64,000 nt of DNA. It comes from Verrucomicrobiaceae bacterium (GTDB lineage: Bacteria; Verrucomicrobiota; Verrucomicrobiia; Verrucomicrobiales; Verrucomicrobiaceae). The stretch covers positions 1 through 64,000 of the forward strand of contig CANGYJ010000011.1 in the NCBI GenBank assembly GCA_947458455.1. Direction: 5' to 3'. A program made the position numbers and the translations under genes. Under the pieces are notes generated by a model. The model saw nothing but the letters and a program-made list of their open reading frames with translations. It had not been told where the DNA came from and searched no databases. Numbering within the stretch: position 1 is the first letter of the stretch; the number at the start of each line of letters is the position of its first letter. This document shows positions 25,721 through 35,546 of the stretch, one piece after another.

Positions 25721-26713
25721 TCAAAAATCCTGCACCTCGCGGTAGTGCCTCACCTTATGGCCGCGCTTCGCTAGCAGCTCCAGCAGGCCTGATTCACCCG
25801 TGAGATGCCCGGCACCCACGAGCACCATGGCCTTCTCTCCGCGATCCAGCATCGCATTGAGCCGATCTACCCACACGATGTTTCTCGCCGTGAGAAACAT
25901 GTTCATGAGATCGGGATGCTTGGCGGCTTCGCGAAAAAGCATGTCATGCAGCGCCACCAGATCTCCCCGCTTCCAGGCTTCGATCATCTTTTCATATTCC
26001 TCGGACACGCTGGAAAGCTCCGCCAGCGTCTGGTCGAGTAGCTCCTGCTGCTGCCGATTGCTGAGGGAAGCGAATAATTGAAGCTGGAAGTCCGTGGTCT
26101 CTAGCCCCTCGCCCGGTTTGCCATCCTCGCGTGCTCGTTTTTCAAAGTGGGCATCCACTCCGAGGTCCGGCGTGGCACCCAGCACCGAGTACTCCTTGGC
26201 TGTCATCATCAGCGAGACAAACCAGGGGCGGAAGCGGTTCATCGAAGATGGCTCGATATCCCTCCGAGTCGCCCAGGCCTTCACCGCCGTCCAGGCTTGT
26301 GAGCTGATGTTCGCATCGAGCGAGGCATCCGCCGAATACATGCCGAGCTGTGCCATCTTCCGCGAGAGATCCGGGCTGGAGCCTTCTCCAGGAGGCAGCT
26401 CGAGCACCAACTTATCCGAGAACATGTAGGCCGCCTCGTAACCTGGAGCCAGTGGATAATCATCCTCACGTAGGATGTGGATCGTGCCGCAGATGAAGAG
26501 CCTTCCGCCATGATCACTATCCACCACCCAGACACTTCCATTGCCCGCACCGTCTGAGACGTATTCAGCCGTCTCCGGCTTTGGGGCGGATTCGGCAGTC
26601 TGATCCTTCCGACAGGCGGAAAGTAGCAGACAAAGGGCAAGCAGTGGCAAAAAGGCGCGGGCAGGCAGCACGGGCGATCCAAACACGCTTCTGGCGGACC
26701 ACGCAACCGCCAT
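25721..26713 (-). CDS. GumN/TraB-family lipoprotein
   Basis: A 330-residue exported lipoprotein: hydrophobic signal (LPLLALCLLLSAC) with the lipobox Cys about residue 35. The TraB/GumN fold shows at FICGTIHIL and the C-terminal GAGHLTGESGLLELLAKRGH, with the conserved GxxH residues that may bind metal or be proteolytic (the TIKI-like proposal for this fold). Function in bacteria is not settled. It is convergent with kdsD (14 bp apart) and lies just downstream of a large DUF1592-type gene on the same strand. Confidence 0.85.
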   Translation of the reverse strand: MAVAWSARSVFGSPVLPARAFLPLLALCLLLSACRKDQTAESAPKPETAEYVSDGAGNGSVWVVDSDHGGRLFICGTIHILREDDYPLAPGYEAAYMFSDKLVLELPPGEGSSPDLSRKMAQLGMYSADASLDANISSQAWTAVKAWATRRDIEPSSMNRFRPWFVSLMMTAKEYSVLGATPDLGVDAHFEKRAREDGKPGEGLETTDFQLQLFASLSNRQQQELLDQTLAELSSVSEEYEKMIEAWKRGDLVALHDMLFREAAKHPDLMNMFLTARNIVWVDRLNAMLDRGEKAMVLVGAGHLTGESGLLELLAKRGHKVRHYREVQDF

Positions 26714-26752
26714 CTCCCCGCCATCCAGCAGGTGACACAGGCTCTCAAATCA

Positions 26753-29700
26753 TCACTCCAAGGCAAAATCCTTCCCGCGCACGTCACGGAACTGTGGACT
26801 ACGGACGATCAAATCGACGAGCGTGCCAAAGCGAAGGTCGGTTTTCATCATCTGCTCGATCAGCGGCTTGTCGGAGAGCTGAACGCTGCGGCCAAGGGCG
26901 TAGCCAAGGAGCTTGCGGCAGAACTGGCGGGTGAAGTCATCGCGGCGCTTGGTGAGCAGGTAGTCGCGGAGATCGCTGAGGCCATCGACGGCGGTTCCAT
27001 CGGGCAAGGTGGTCTTCGTGTCGGCTTGGCGGGCGCGGCCGATGGCGTCGAAGGCTTCGAGAGCGAAACCGTAAGGGTCGATGCGTTTGTGGCAGCCCAT
27101 GCAGTTCTCATCGCGGCTGTGTCGCTCGATGAGTTGACGCTCGGTGAGATCTGCGGGGGCTTCCTCCGGCAAGAGGGGCACGCCTTTCGGCGGGATGGGC
27201 AGCTTCTCGCCGAGGATGACCTCCGTCAGCCAAGTGCCGCGTAGGATGGCGCTGTTCCGCGAGGCTCCGGCTTGCTTGGCGAGCGTCGCCGCAAAGCCAA
27301 GGATGCCGCCACGGCCTTGGGCTTGGAGATCGTCTATGCGATGCCAATCAGACGGGGAGTTTGACAAGAGAATGGGGACAGGAGAATTTTTCAGAGGATT
27401 CTTTTGTCCCCATTCTTTTGTCGATAATCCGTAATGCTTCGCGAGTTCGGCATTCAAGAAGGTGTGATCGGCATCCAGCAGGCTCAAAATGCTGCGGTTG
27501 TGTTGGATGAGGTCGATGAAGAAGCGGGTGACTTCTTCCTGCATGTCGTCGCGGAGGTCGAGGAAGGTGGGGAAGTGGCGCTCACTCTTTTCGTCGAGCG
27601 TGGCAACATCGCGGACGTGGAGGTATTGGCAGCCGAACTCGGTGGCGAGGCGTCGCACTTTGTCGCTCTTGAGCATGCGTTGGGCTTGGCTGGGGATGTC
27701 TTCGAGCCTTGCGGAACGCAGTTCGGCATCGGGTGCAGAGGACCAGAGGAAATAGCTGAGGCGTGTGGCGAGTTCTTGCTGGTTCACGGGGCCGGTTTTG
27801 GCAGGTGCTTTCTCGCCGCGATACAAGAATGCGGGCGAGGTGAGCACACGCACGAGCATGAGGCGCGGCGGGAAGGCTTTCATCGCGGTGATTTCCTTTT
27901 CGCTAAGCGGATGACGCCATGCCTGAGCGGCGAAGTCGATCACGGCGGCTTTTTGCGGCTCGATGGCGGTTTTTTGCTGCTCTTTGAAATCGGCAGCGGC
28001 TTTGAGGATCGGCTGGCGCATCGGCTCGAAGGCGCTGGGCTTCGCATCCTGCGTGGCGAACTGGAAAAGCTGCTCAAAGACATCCACCTGCTTCAGCGGA
28101 GCCTCGCTGACGAAAAGCAATTCATCCCACAAGTGGTCGAGTTCGCTCGATTCGGCCTCGGAGAGCATCAAACGGCGCAAAGGTTCGTCCTCGCGATGAA
28201 ACAGCGTCAACGTGACCACCTCGTCCACCGGCACGACCTTGGTGTAACAGAGCGCAATGGGGAAAAGAGCACGGAAGTCGTCGAAAGCAGCCTCAAAGCG
28301 TGCGCGGGGCTCGCTAGCGTCATTTACGAGGATCGGAGCGCTGTGCTGCGTGACGAGGTTGTTGTCGCTCCACTGGCCGCTTTTCTGAGCGGACTCCGAT
28401 TTTCCCGCGACGAGGGTGGTGGCGGCCCGTGGTTTCTCAGTGAGCACCTGCATTTGCACGCTGCCGCTGGTTTTGGAGGCTAGCCTGCCGGTGACGATGA
28501 ACTCGGTGCCATTCGCGAGCGCGGCGGGGATTTGGACTTCGAGAATGGAAGGAGCGGATTTAGGCAGGAGAATGGAGGCAAGAGAATGTGCAGAAGGATT
28601 CTTTTGTCCCCATTCTTTTGCCTTTGAAAACGCATGAATGAAGGGGCGCAGTAGTGCGGAGTTTAGCGGAAAATCCTTCTCCAAAAACTGCCGCACCTTC
28701 GCTGCCAGCTCGGGAGAAGGCTTCTTCCGCCACTCGGCGATGGGCGCTGGCACATCCGGCGCGGCTTCGAGAGTCGCAGGTTGGCTGAGGAAGTGCCACG
28801 CGCCGTGTGGATTGCCTTTCAGGATGTTTGGCGAGACATCCTTCGCGAGATCCCAGGTCGTCTGGACGTCGTTGAGGGTGAGATTGATAGCGGTGAGGTC
28901 GCAGACGTGGTTGCCGTCACGTGGGCCGATGACGAGGGCGACGACTTGGCCGGGCTCGACGCGCACGTTTTCAAACGGACCCATTGGCAAAACGGTCGCG
29001 CCTTTGGTCACGCCGCTGGCGAGCACCTCACTGGTGTGGCCGCGACGAACTTCGAGTGTCCAAGTGACGCCATTTCCACATTCGGGATGCGCGTCCGAGA
29101 CATCGCCGTGAATGCGGAGCGTGCCTGCTCTCTCACAACGCCAAGCGATGACCGAGGCACGAGTCGGCGAAGGATGCGTGGCGATGCTGTTCGCCTTCAT
29201 CACACCCGGCGTGCGCACGGAGGTGTCGGAGGAGTTCGCCATCACGCTCAGTGCCTGCTCGCCCTGCCAGCCTTGGATGAAGGCGTAATTTGGCGTGCCC
29301 TTCATTTTCTTGGTTAGCAGCGGTTCGAGCTTGGTGGTGCCGTAGCCGAGGTATTCGCGCCATGTGGTCATCAAAGCGGGTTCAGCATCGTCTCTGCCGC
29401 TTGCGATGGCATTGAGGCACTTCTCCGTGTTCGCGATGATCTTGGCGCGTTGCGCTTCGAGATACTTCACGAGCGCTGGAAGGTCGCTGATGGGCAGATC
29501 GGGTCTGCCTGGGGCGATGAGGCGCGGATTTTCCCAGATTACCTCATCTCCCGCGCTGCCATCGCCTGCATCGGTGGTGGTGAGGTAGAGCGTGACATCG
29601 CGATCTGCGGTGAGTTTGACGCGCATCTCGTGTTTCGGCACGAGTGGCGTGACTGGCTCCTGCCAGGCCTTCGGGCCGTTTTCTTTGCCGATGTGGCCGA

Positions 29701-30628
29701 CGTTGGCGAATCGCCACAAAACCTGCTGCCAGGGCTCGATGTCGGCGGCGGTGAGCTTTTTCTCGCGGAACTTGGCGCGAAGCGGATCGAGCAAACCGGA
29801 CGCTTTCGTGCTCGTGAGTGCTTCGTGGAGGATTTGCAGGTATTTGGAACTCAAGCCCTCGGCGCTGCCACGGCTTTGAAGTGCATCGAGATACATCGCG
29901 AGTGGCAAACGACCGCCGCCCGTGCCGGTGTCCAACTTGATGCCTTGGGCTTCCGTTTGCGTGCCTGCCGCCGTGGCGGTGTGGCGTGCGTAGATGGTGC
30001 GAATGCTTGCCAAAGCTTCATCCGTCCAATCCTGCGCCGAGGTGCTGGCGGACCAGCGCATGCCATGCGGGGTGAAGACCGCATGACTCGCGATGTCCTT
30101 CGCCGCATCGAGATACTTCGTGAGCAAAGCGGGCGACATTACCAGTGCCGCGCCTGCATTGGTAAAACCTTCGCCAGCGGCGCCATCGACCGGGAATTCC
30201 TTCGCTGGATCGAGCGACTCGATGCCTGTGAGATCACGCAGCGTGTAGGTGTATTCCATGTTCGAGAGCCGACGCAGCACGACGGGTCCAGGATCGCCTG
30301 CATTGGCGAGGGCGATCTGGTCCAGCGTGCCGCGCACCCAGTCGGTGAGCTGCTTTTTGTCCGCTGCGGAGAGCTGCTTTTCCTTCTTCGGCGGCATCTC
30401 GCCGAGCTGCATCTGATCGATCACGTTTTCCCAGACATGAGGCTCTTTTTGAATGTCGGAGGCTTCAAGATCGAGGTCGCCTTTCTGTTTTTCGGTCGAG
30501 TGACAGCTGAGGCAATACTTGTTCAGCAAGGGCTGAATGGTTTGCTCAAAGGTCTGCTTTTGATCGGCAAAAAGTGATGTGGCAACGAACGAGAGGCTAC
30601 AGAGAATGAGGGCGGATTTTGTTTTCAT
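26753..30628 (-). CDS. very large DUF1587/1592/1588/1585 cytochrome-like protein with two in-frame palindrome insertions
   Basis: A 1291-residue secreted protein (signal: MKTKSALILCSLSFVATSLF). The N terminus has a haem-type CLSCHSTEK motif, then the DUF1587-like NMEYTYTLRDLTG. A large middle region of unclear fold precedes DUF1592-like [20 protein letters not shown]1588-like RNSAILRGTWLTEVILGE with ENCMGCHKRIDPYGFALEAF, and DUF1585-like FCRKLLGYALGRSV. These proteins are thought to be periplasmic and paired with DUF1552 proteins; the reaction is unknown. It ends the sulfatase/GH36 operon. Two 60-bp palindromes are inserted in frame (27363-27422 and 28563-28622), each adding a peptide with KEWGQKNP, so the protein is longer than the 814- and 616-residue relatives in this window. 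Confidence 0.85.
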   Translation of the reverse strand: MKTKSALILCSLSFVATSLFADQKQTFEQTIQPLLNKYCLSCHSTEKQKGDLDLEASDIQKEPHVWENVIDQMQLGEMPPKKEKQLSAADKKQLTDWVRGTLDQIALANAGDPGPVVLRRLSNMEYTYTLRDLTGIESLDPAKEFPVDGAAGEGFTNAGAALVMSPALLTKYLDAAKDIASHAVFTPHGMRWSASTSAQDWTDEALASIRTIYARHTATAAGTQTEAQGIKLDTGTGGGRLPLAMYLDALQSRGSAEGLSSKYLQILHEALTSTKASGLLDPLRAKFREKKLTAADIEPWQQVLWRFANVGHIGKENGPKAWQEPVTPLVPKHEMRVKLTADRDVTLYLTTTDAGDGSAGDEVIWENPRLIAPGRPDLPISDLPALVKYLEAQRAKIIANTEKCLNAIASGRDDAEPALMTTWREYLGYGTTKLEPLLTKKMKGTPNYAFIQGWQGEQALSVMANSSDTSVRTPGVMKANSIATHPSPTRASVIAWRCERAGTLRIHGDVSDAHPECGNGVTWTLEVRRGHTSEVLASGVTKGATVLPMGPFENVRVEPGQVVALVIGPRDGNHVCDLTAINLTLNDVQTTWDLAKDVSPNILKGNPHGAWHFLSQPATLEAAPDVPAPIAEWRKKPSPELAAKVRQFLEKDFPLNSALLRPFIHAFSKAKEWGQKNPSAHSLASILLPKSAPSILEVQIPAALANGTEFIVTGRLASKTSGSVQMQVLTEKPRAATTLVAGKSESAQKSGQWSDNNLVTQHSAPILVNDASEPRARFEAAFDDFRALFPIALCYTKVVPVDEVVTLTLFHREDEPLRRLMLSEAESSELDHLWDELLFVSEAPLKQVDVFEQLFQFATQDAKPSAFEPMRQPILKAAADFKEQQKTAIEPQKAAVIDFAAQAWRHPLSEKEITAMKAFPPRLMLVRVLTSPAFLYRGEKAPAKTGPVNQQELATRLSYFLWSSAPDAELRSARLEDIPSQAQRMLKSDKVRRLATEFGCQYLHVRDVATLDEKSERHFPTFLDLRDDMQEEVTRFFIDLIQHNRSILSLLDADHTFLNAELAKHYGLSTKEWGQKNPLKNSPVPILLSNSPSDWHRIDDLQAQGRGGILGFAATLAKQAGASRNSAILRGTWLTEVILGEKLPIPPKGVPLLPEEAPADLTERQLIERHSRDENCMGCHKRIDPYGFALEAFDAIGRARQADTKTTLPDGTAVDGLSDLRDYLLTKRRDDFTRQFCRKLLGYALGRSVQLSDKPLIEQMMKTDLRFGTLVDLIVRSPQFRDVRGKDFALE
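27363..27422. repeat. 60-bp REP-like palindrome, in frame inside a gene (copy A)
   Basis: The arms are about 25 bp: the left begins GACAAGAGAATGGGGACAGG and the right ends GTCCCCATTCTTTTGTC; they pair at 22 of 25 positions, with a 10-bp loop. On the gene strand it adds the residues TKEWGQKNPLKNSPVPILLS without breaking the frame. Half copies occur at 39022-39046 and 40360-40384. Confidence 0.88.
28563..28622. repeat. 60-bp REP-like palindrome, in frame inside the same gene (copy B)
   Basis: Same size, structure and reading frame as the element at 27363. The left arm is more diverged (GGCAGGAGAATGGAGGCAAG), the right arm ends GTCCCCATTCTTTTGCC. It adds KEWGQKNPSAHSLASILLP to the protein. Two independent insertions into one gene, both in the same frame, favour selection for tolerated reading frames. 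Confidence 0.88.
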
Positions 30629-30711
30629 GGCGTTCGGGCTGGATCAAAAATCACGATGGTAACCGGCGGTCCAACCGCGATCGACGACGAGGATGGATCG
30701 CATGGATTGAT

Positions 30712-32562
30712 TCAGTGGATGGCTTTCAGCACGAGCACGGCGGCGGCGGGTTTCTCGCGTAAGGTGATGGCGTGGCCGCGCATGAGTTCAGCGCCGGCGC
30801 GGACTTCTTTTCCACCGTCGAGGTCTTCGATTTCATAGCGTTGCTGAGGGTCAAGGCCTCGCAGTTTTACCGTGAGTTTTTCGCTCTCAGCTTCGGGGCG
30901 GCGGAAAACTTGGATGACGCCTTCATTCAAATCAGCCCGATGGAACTGCCACGCGATCCACGAAGTCGTGTCGAGGCTGTGGGGCGTGAGCGGGTAGAAT
31001 TCGCCGGTGTAAAGCGGGCGAATTTTGAGATAGCTTTCGAGATGCTTCCGCAACGCCGCGACAGCTTTCTGATTGCGATAGTTGATGGAGAAGCCGCCGC
31101 ACGCGCCCATGCCGCTGCGCAGGGCGAGATCGTCGGTGGCGGCGGCACCGAGTCCGTGCAGCGGCAGCCAGTGCGAAAGGCCGTGGGTCATGGCTTGGAC
31201 ATTCTGGGGGAAGCTCTTGTCTCCCCAGGTGCTGTCGCTTCGCCAAAGCACGATGCAGCGGCGCATCATCTCGAAGTCGAGACGCCGGCCGCCCGCCGCG
31301 CAGTTGTCGAGGATCAGATCGGGATGACGACGGGCCAGTTCGTCGAGAAAAGCGTAGAGGCCATTGATGTGGCGGATTTCGCGCAGGCCGACTTCATCCG
31401 GCTTCTCTTCGGTGTGCCAGAAGTAGGAAGGGTAAAGATTGAAGTCCTGCCGGTAAAAGCTTAGGCCCGAGCGGGTGATCTCTTCCGAGATGGAATCGAT
31501 GGCCCACTGCCGTGCCTTGGGATGGCCGAGATCGAGCAGGAAAAAACCATCCCGCTCTTGATAACGAAGCCGATCCGGTGTGCCCGTCGGTTTCAGCAAC
31601 CAGTCGGGATGCTCGCGCTCCAGCCAGGTGCCGCGCATGGCGCGCTCCGGCTCGAACCAAGCGAGGAAGCGCATCCCCGTCTTGCGCACGGCGGCCCCCA
31701 CGGGTGCGAGACCGTTCGGGAAGCGGATCGGGTCGGCCTGGGGATTGCCTTGGCCTTTGGGAAAGCCGCCTTCGTTCCAGCCGGCATCGAGGTGATAGCA
31801 GTCCAGCGGCAGCTTGAGCGCGGCGATGTCGGTGGCGAGTTGGACGAGCTTTTCTTCGGATGTCTCATTGAAGGGAAAGATGCCGTGCACACCTGCCTCC
31901 ACCGGCATCAGAGTCATCGGCGGATGATTCTTCGGCGTGTGATGCGCCAGCATGAGACGGCGGAACTGGTTTTGTCCGTCGATCCAGTCGCCGCTGTAGT
32001 TCAAGGCGAGGATCGAGGGCAGCCGCACTTCCTCGCCGGGTGCGAGACGAAAACGCGTGCGTTTCAGGCCGGCGATGACGCGCACCTTGCCGTTGGCCTG
32101 AAGTTCGAATGATGCCTTCCAATCCCCGGTCCAGCCGACGGCGACGATCAGTCCGCCGCTTTCGCTCGCGAGATTAAAGTAGGGCATCACGCCATCCGAG
32201 GAGCGTCCGCCGAAGGACTTGAGAACGAACGGCTCGCCCACGACGAGCGGGTTGGTTTTCGGTTCAAAATCACCCGGCTCGGAATGGCTGCCCTTGCTCC
32301 AGTGCAGCCGCACCTTGGCATCGGGCGGGAAGGCGACCTCGAAATCGGCAGACTTCAGGTTTTCATAGAGCGGAGACTCGCCAGCCTCGGGTGCCCGGAG
32401 GCGAAACTGCCATTCGGTGGCGGCGTGGTCGGGATAGGCCTGTGTTTCGATGCGGAGACCGGTAACGGTTTCACGCAAAGGCGCAGTGGGGCGCTCGATG
32501 GCGTCGGTAGAGACCGCAAGGGACAACGCCAGAACGCCGATGAGTATGGGAAAGGGCTTCAT
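30712..32562 (-). CDS. GH36-like alpha-galactosidase, secreted
   Basis: A 616-residue glycoside hydrolase with a cleavable signal (VLALSLAVSTDA). Clan GH-D features are visible: HLDAGW at 258-262, AWFEPERA at 301-308, FYRQDFN with the likely nucleophile Asp373, NCAAGGRRLDFE at 420-431, and WRSD with the likely acid/base Asp443. It should cleave terminal alpha-galactosides or a related alpha-linked sugar. It is 3 bp from the upstream sulfatase gene and belongs to the GntR-led operon, so the substrate may be a sulfated galactan. The exact substrate cannot be known from sequence. Confidence 0.85.
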   Translation of the reverse strand: MKPFPILIGVLALSLAVSTDAIERPTAPLRETVTGLRIETQAYPDHAATEWQFRLRAPEAGESPLYENLKSADFEVAFPPDAKVRLHWSKGSHSEPGDFEPKTNPLVVGEPFVLKSFGGRSSDGVMPYFNLASESGGLIVAVGWTGDWKASFELQANGKVRVIAGLKRTRFRLAPGEEVRLPSILALNYSGDWIDGQNQFRRLMLAHHTPKNHPPMTLMPVEAGVHGIFPFNETSEEKLVQLATDIAALKLPLDCYHLDAGWNEGGFPKGQGNPQADPIRFPNGLAPVGAAVRKTGMRFLAWFEPERAMRGTWLEREHPDWLLKPTGTPDRLRYQERDGFFLLDLGHPKARQWAIDSISEEITRSGLSFYRQDFNLYPSYFWHTEEKPDEVGLREIRHINGLYAFLDELARRHPDLILDNCAAGGRRLDFEMMRRCIVLWRSDSTWGDKSFPQNVQAMTHGLSHWLPLHGLGAAATDDLALRSGMGACGGFSINYRNQKAVAALRKHLESYLKIRPLYTGEFYPLTPHSLDTTSWIAWQFHRADLNEGVIQVFRRPEAESEKLTVKLRGLDPQQRYEIEDLDGGKEVRAGAELMRGHAITLREKPAAAVLVLKAIH

Positions 32563-32565
32563 TCG

Positions 32566-34086
32566 CTATTCTCGGGTTGGCAGGTGTGGCAGCAGTTGGT
32601 CGAAGAGGGCTTGATGCTGTTTCACCAAGGCGGCGTGATCGGCTTTCTCGGCGAGGTTATCGCGTTCCAACGAATCGGACTCGTAGTCGTAGAGTTCAGT
32701 GGCCAGCGCATGGCTGCCGAAGACGGGCTTGTCCGCACTGAAGTCGGCGGCCCGCCATTCGATGTAGCGGTAACGCGGCGTGCGGATGGACCAGCCCATC
32801 GTCCGGTTTTTCCCTCTTCCATGACTCATCTGGGTGACTGCGGCTTTGTGGAGAGTCACATCTTCGCCGCGCATCAGCGGAACCAGACTCTTGCCTACGA
32901 CGTGGGCCGGAATTGGAAGGCCGGCCAGTTCGCAGAGCGTTGGATAGACATCGAGAAACTCGGTGAGCGCCGTGACCCGCCTGCCGCCGCGCAAACCGGG
33001 AGCGGAGATGATCAGCGGTGCGCGGGCGGCGTCCTCGTAGTTGGTCAGCTTGCCCCAGTGCCCGTGCTCACCGAGATGCCAGCCGTGGTCGCCCCAGAAG
33101 CAGATGATCGTGTCGTCTGCCACGCCGCATTCCGCCAGCGTCTGCATGAGCAGGCCAACTTGCGCATCAATGTAGGACACGCAGGCGGCGTAGCCGTGGA
33201 CGAGTTCGCGCTGTTGCGCCTCGGGAATGGGGCCGGTCTTGGGAATGTCCGAGTAAGCCCGCAGCTCGCCTGAGTGGCTAAAAAACGCAAGGTCGTTCGG
33301 ACTGCCATCGGGCAAGGTCTGCAACGGTGCGAGCGGAAGAGCGGCGCGGTCGTAGAGGTCCCAGTATTTTTTCGGCGCAATGAAGGGCAGATGCGGCTTC
33401 ACGAAACCGACCGCGAGAAAAAACGGCTGTTGCTTTTTGGCAAACTCTCGGATGCGCTTCGCTGCCGTGTGGGCCACGCCGCCATCGTGGTAGGCGTTGT
33501 CAGCGATGTCGCACGCCTCCGTCGCGGGGCCTGCGGCTGGCTTGCCTTGCTTCAGGGCGTCGGCAAGCCGGGCTTTCGTCGCGGGGTCCTGATAACCTCC
33601 CGGCGCGGGCTTCTCACCGGGAGCCATTTCCCAGGGACCGTAGGGCACCGTCCAGGAAGCCGCGTCATGCCCCTGATCCACGGTGCGTCCATCAAAGACC
33701 TTGTGTAGCGGATGCGTGATGTAGCCGTGGTTTTTGAACTGCTGCGGTAGCGTCACCACCTCCGGCAGACGCGTGCGGAGTAGGTCCTGCGACTGATCCG
33801 GATTGAGATACACACCGGTGCTGTCCGGCCGCAAACCCGTGAGCAGGCTGAACCGCGTCGGCGCGCAGAACGCCACCTGGCAGTAGTTCGCCGTGAAGAC
33901 CGTCCCCTTCGCCGCCAGCCGGTCGAGGTTCGGTGACTGAATCCACGACGTGCCGTAACAGCCGAGTAGCGGCTTCAGATCATCGATGGCGATGAACAGG
34001 ACGTTCGGTCGTGTTGACGTGGTGTCGGCGGCAAAGGCCGGAAACGCCAATGCTGCTAGTGAGATACTCAATAGGAACGCTCTCAT
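32566..34086 (-). CDS. type I sulfatase, iduronate-2-sulfatase-like (first of two)
   Basis: A 506-residue secreted sulfatase (signal: LLSISLAALAFPAFAA). The metal-binding Asp pair is in NVLFIAIDDLKPLLGCYG; the activating motif is CAPTR with Cys74 to be changed to formylglycine, followed by FSLLTGLRP. Further metal and substrate motifs are KPHLPFIAPKKYWDLYD and WGDHGWHLGEHGHWGKLTNY. The N-terminal pattern resembles iduronate-2-sulfatase-like family members (S1_7). It overlaps the next sulfatase by ATGA, so translation is coupled. A formylglycine-generating enzyme must be elsewhere in the genome. Confidence 0.92.
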   Translation of the reverse strand: MRAFLLSISLAALAFPAFAADTTSTRPNVLFIAIDDLKPLLGCYGTSWIQSPNLDRLAAKGTVFTANYCQVAFCAPTRFSLLTGLRPDSTGVYLNPDQSQDLLRTRLPEVVTLPQQFKNHGYITHPLHKVFDGRTVDQGHDAASWTVPYGPWEMAPGEKPAPGGYQDPATKARLADALKQGKPAAGPATEACDIADNAYHDGGVAHTAAKRIREFAKKQQPFFLAVGFVKPHLPFIAPKKYWDLYDRAALPLAPLQTLPDGSPNDLAFFSHSGELRAYSDIPKTGPIPEAQQRELVHGYAACVSYIDAQVGLLMQTLAECGVADDTIICFWGDHGWHLGEHGHWGKLTNYEDAARAPLIISAPGLRGGRRVTALTEFLDVYPTLCELAGLPIPAHVVGKSLVPLMRGEDVTLHKAAVTQMSHGRGKNRTMGWSIRTPRYRYIEWRAADFSADKPVFGSHALATELYDYESDSLERDNLAEKADHAALVKQHQALFDQLLPHLPTRE

Positions 34087-35546
34087 GGTTTCCCATCCTT
34101 GATCATGGTCTTGAGCTGCGCCGCAAGTGCGGGAATCTGTGCACCAGCTTCCACGGTGCCGGCGAGGTTCACCGTTTCGAGCGGATCGGCTTGCTCGTCG
34201 TAGAGTTCCAGGCCTACGACGTGGCCGGTCTTAAAATCACGCCACTCATGGTAGCTCCAGCGGTCCGTTTTGAGCGCGTAGCCCATCACCTGCGGCAAGG
34301 CCTGCGGTCCGCCGCCCCAGTAAAGCGCCGGGCGCGGATGCTGCGTGAGCGCGGCGGATTTCACGGAGGCGCTGGCGTCCTTGAGCACCGGCACGAGGCT
34401 GGTGCCTTCGAGCTGACCCGGAGAGGGAAGACCACTGAGGTCCGTGAGCGTGGGAAAGATGTCGATCAACTCGCTGATGGCGCTCGTCTTCGCGCCGCCC
34501 TTTCCGACACCTGGAGCGCTGATGATGAGCGGCACCCGCGCGTCCCAGCCGAACAAGGTCATCTTGCCCCACGTGTCGTGCTCGCCGAGGTGAAAGCCGT
34601 TGTCGCCGATGATGATGACGATGGTGTTGTCACGGAGCTTCAGTTCATCGAGCGCATCCAGCACGCGGCCAAACTGCGCGTCGGCGAAACTCATCGCCGC
34701 ATAGTAGCCGTGGCGGACTTCGCGCTTGGCTTCGTCATTGAGGGTGCGTTGGGCAGTCGGCTCGCCGAGGATTTCGTGGTTCGCATGAAAGGCGATTTCG
34801 AGCGCGTTGCGAGGCCGTGCGGGCGTCTCGATGGCCGGGATGTCCTCACGCCGATACATGTCCCAGTAGCGCTTAGGCACCTTGTAAGGCGAGTGCGGCT
34901 TGAACAGCCCGAGCGCGAGAAAAAACGGCTCCGGCTTCTTCGCGAGCGCCCGCAACTCGGTAATCACGAGACTCGCCGACACATTGTCAAAGCAAGCCTC
35001 GTCCGGCACGTCGCGGTTTTCACACAGGATGTCCTTGGCGAGGTTCGGCGGCAGCACAGTGCCACCCGGCATCGCGAACTCGTCCTTCGTTTTTCCGCCA
35101 GTGCGGCGGTCCGTGACGCTTAGCTTTTTGAAGTCCGCCTCCTTGCCATAGCCGCCGAGCACCTTACCGATGCTCATGGCGGTGTAGCCATGCTGCTTGA
35201 ACCACTGCGGCATTGTGACCGCATCGGGGTGCAGATTGTAGAGATACTTCGTCATGCTCCAGATGCCCAGCGAGTCCGGCCTGCGCCCACTCATGAACGA
35301 AGCGCGCGATGGACCGCAGATCGGTTGCTGGCAGAAGTTTCGCGTGAACGCCGTGCCACGAGCCGCTAGCCGGTCGAGGTTTGGCGACTTCGCTACCGGA
35401 TCACCGTAGCAACCCAGGCGGTTGTTGAGATCGTCGAAGACGACGAAGAGAACGTTGGGCTTTTTCGATGAACCAGCAGCCGCTAGCGTGGATGCAAACG
35501 CCAACGCGCCGAGCACGAGAATCTGGAGTATTCTGAGCACCATCAC
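34083..35546 (-). CDS. type I sulfatase, iduronate-2-sulfatase-like (second of two)
   Basis: A 487-residue sulfatase, signal peptide LVLGALAFASTLAAA. The activation motif is CGPSR with Cys77, followed by ASFMSGRRPDSLG; metal-site sequences are NVLFVVFDDLNNRLGCYGDP and IGDNGFHLGEHDTWGKMT, with KPHSPYKVPKRYWDMY. It is a sequence relative of the next gene, so the two arose by duplication but have diverged, probably for different sulfate positions of one glycan. Overlaps both neighbours by 4 bp (ATGA), so the DUF1552 gene, this and the other sulfatase are translated as a unit. Confidence 0.92.
   Translation of the reverse strand: MMVLRILQILVLGALAFASTLAAAGSSKKPNVLFVVFDDLNNRLGCYGDPVAKSPNLDRLAARGTAFTRNFCQQPICGPSRASFMSGRRPDSLGIWSMTKYLYNLHPDAVTMPQWFKQHGYTAMSIGKVLGGYGKEADFKKLSVTDRRTGGKTKDEFAMPGGTVLPPNLAKDILCENRDVPDEACFDNVSASLVITELRALAKKPEPFFLALGLFKPHSPYKVPKRYWDMYRREDIPAIETPARPRNALEIAFHANHEILGEPTAQRTLNDEAKREVRHGYYAAMSFADAQFGRVLDALDELKLRDNTIVIIIGDNGFHLGEHDTWGKMTLFGWDARVPLIISAPGVGKGGAKTSAISELIDIFPTLTDLSGLPSPGQLEGTSLVPVLKDASASVKSAALTQHPRPALYWGGGPQALPQVMGYALKTDRWSYHEWRDFKTGHVVGLELYDEQADPLETVNLAGTVEAGAQIPALAAQLKTMIKDGKP

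Noticed and set aside
27434-28483. Long plus-strand frame opposite the large DUF1592 gene (also 29450-30577, 42182-43360, 43801-45462, 49433-50740, 37524-38903)
   Set aside because: GC-rich antisense shadows of clear protein genes, with no recognisable domains.
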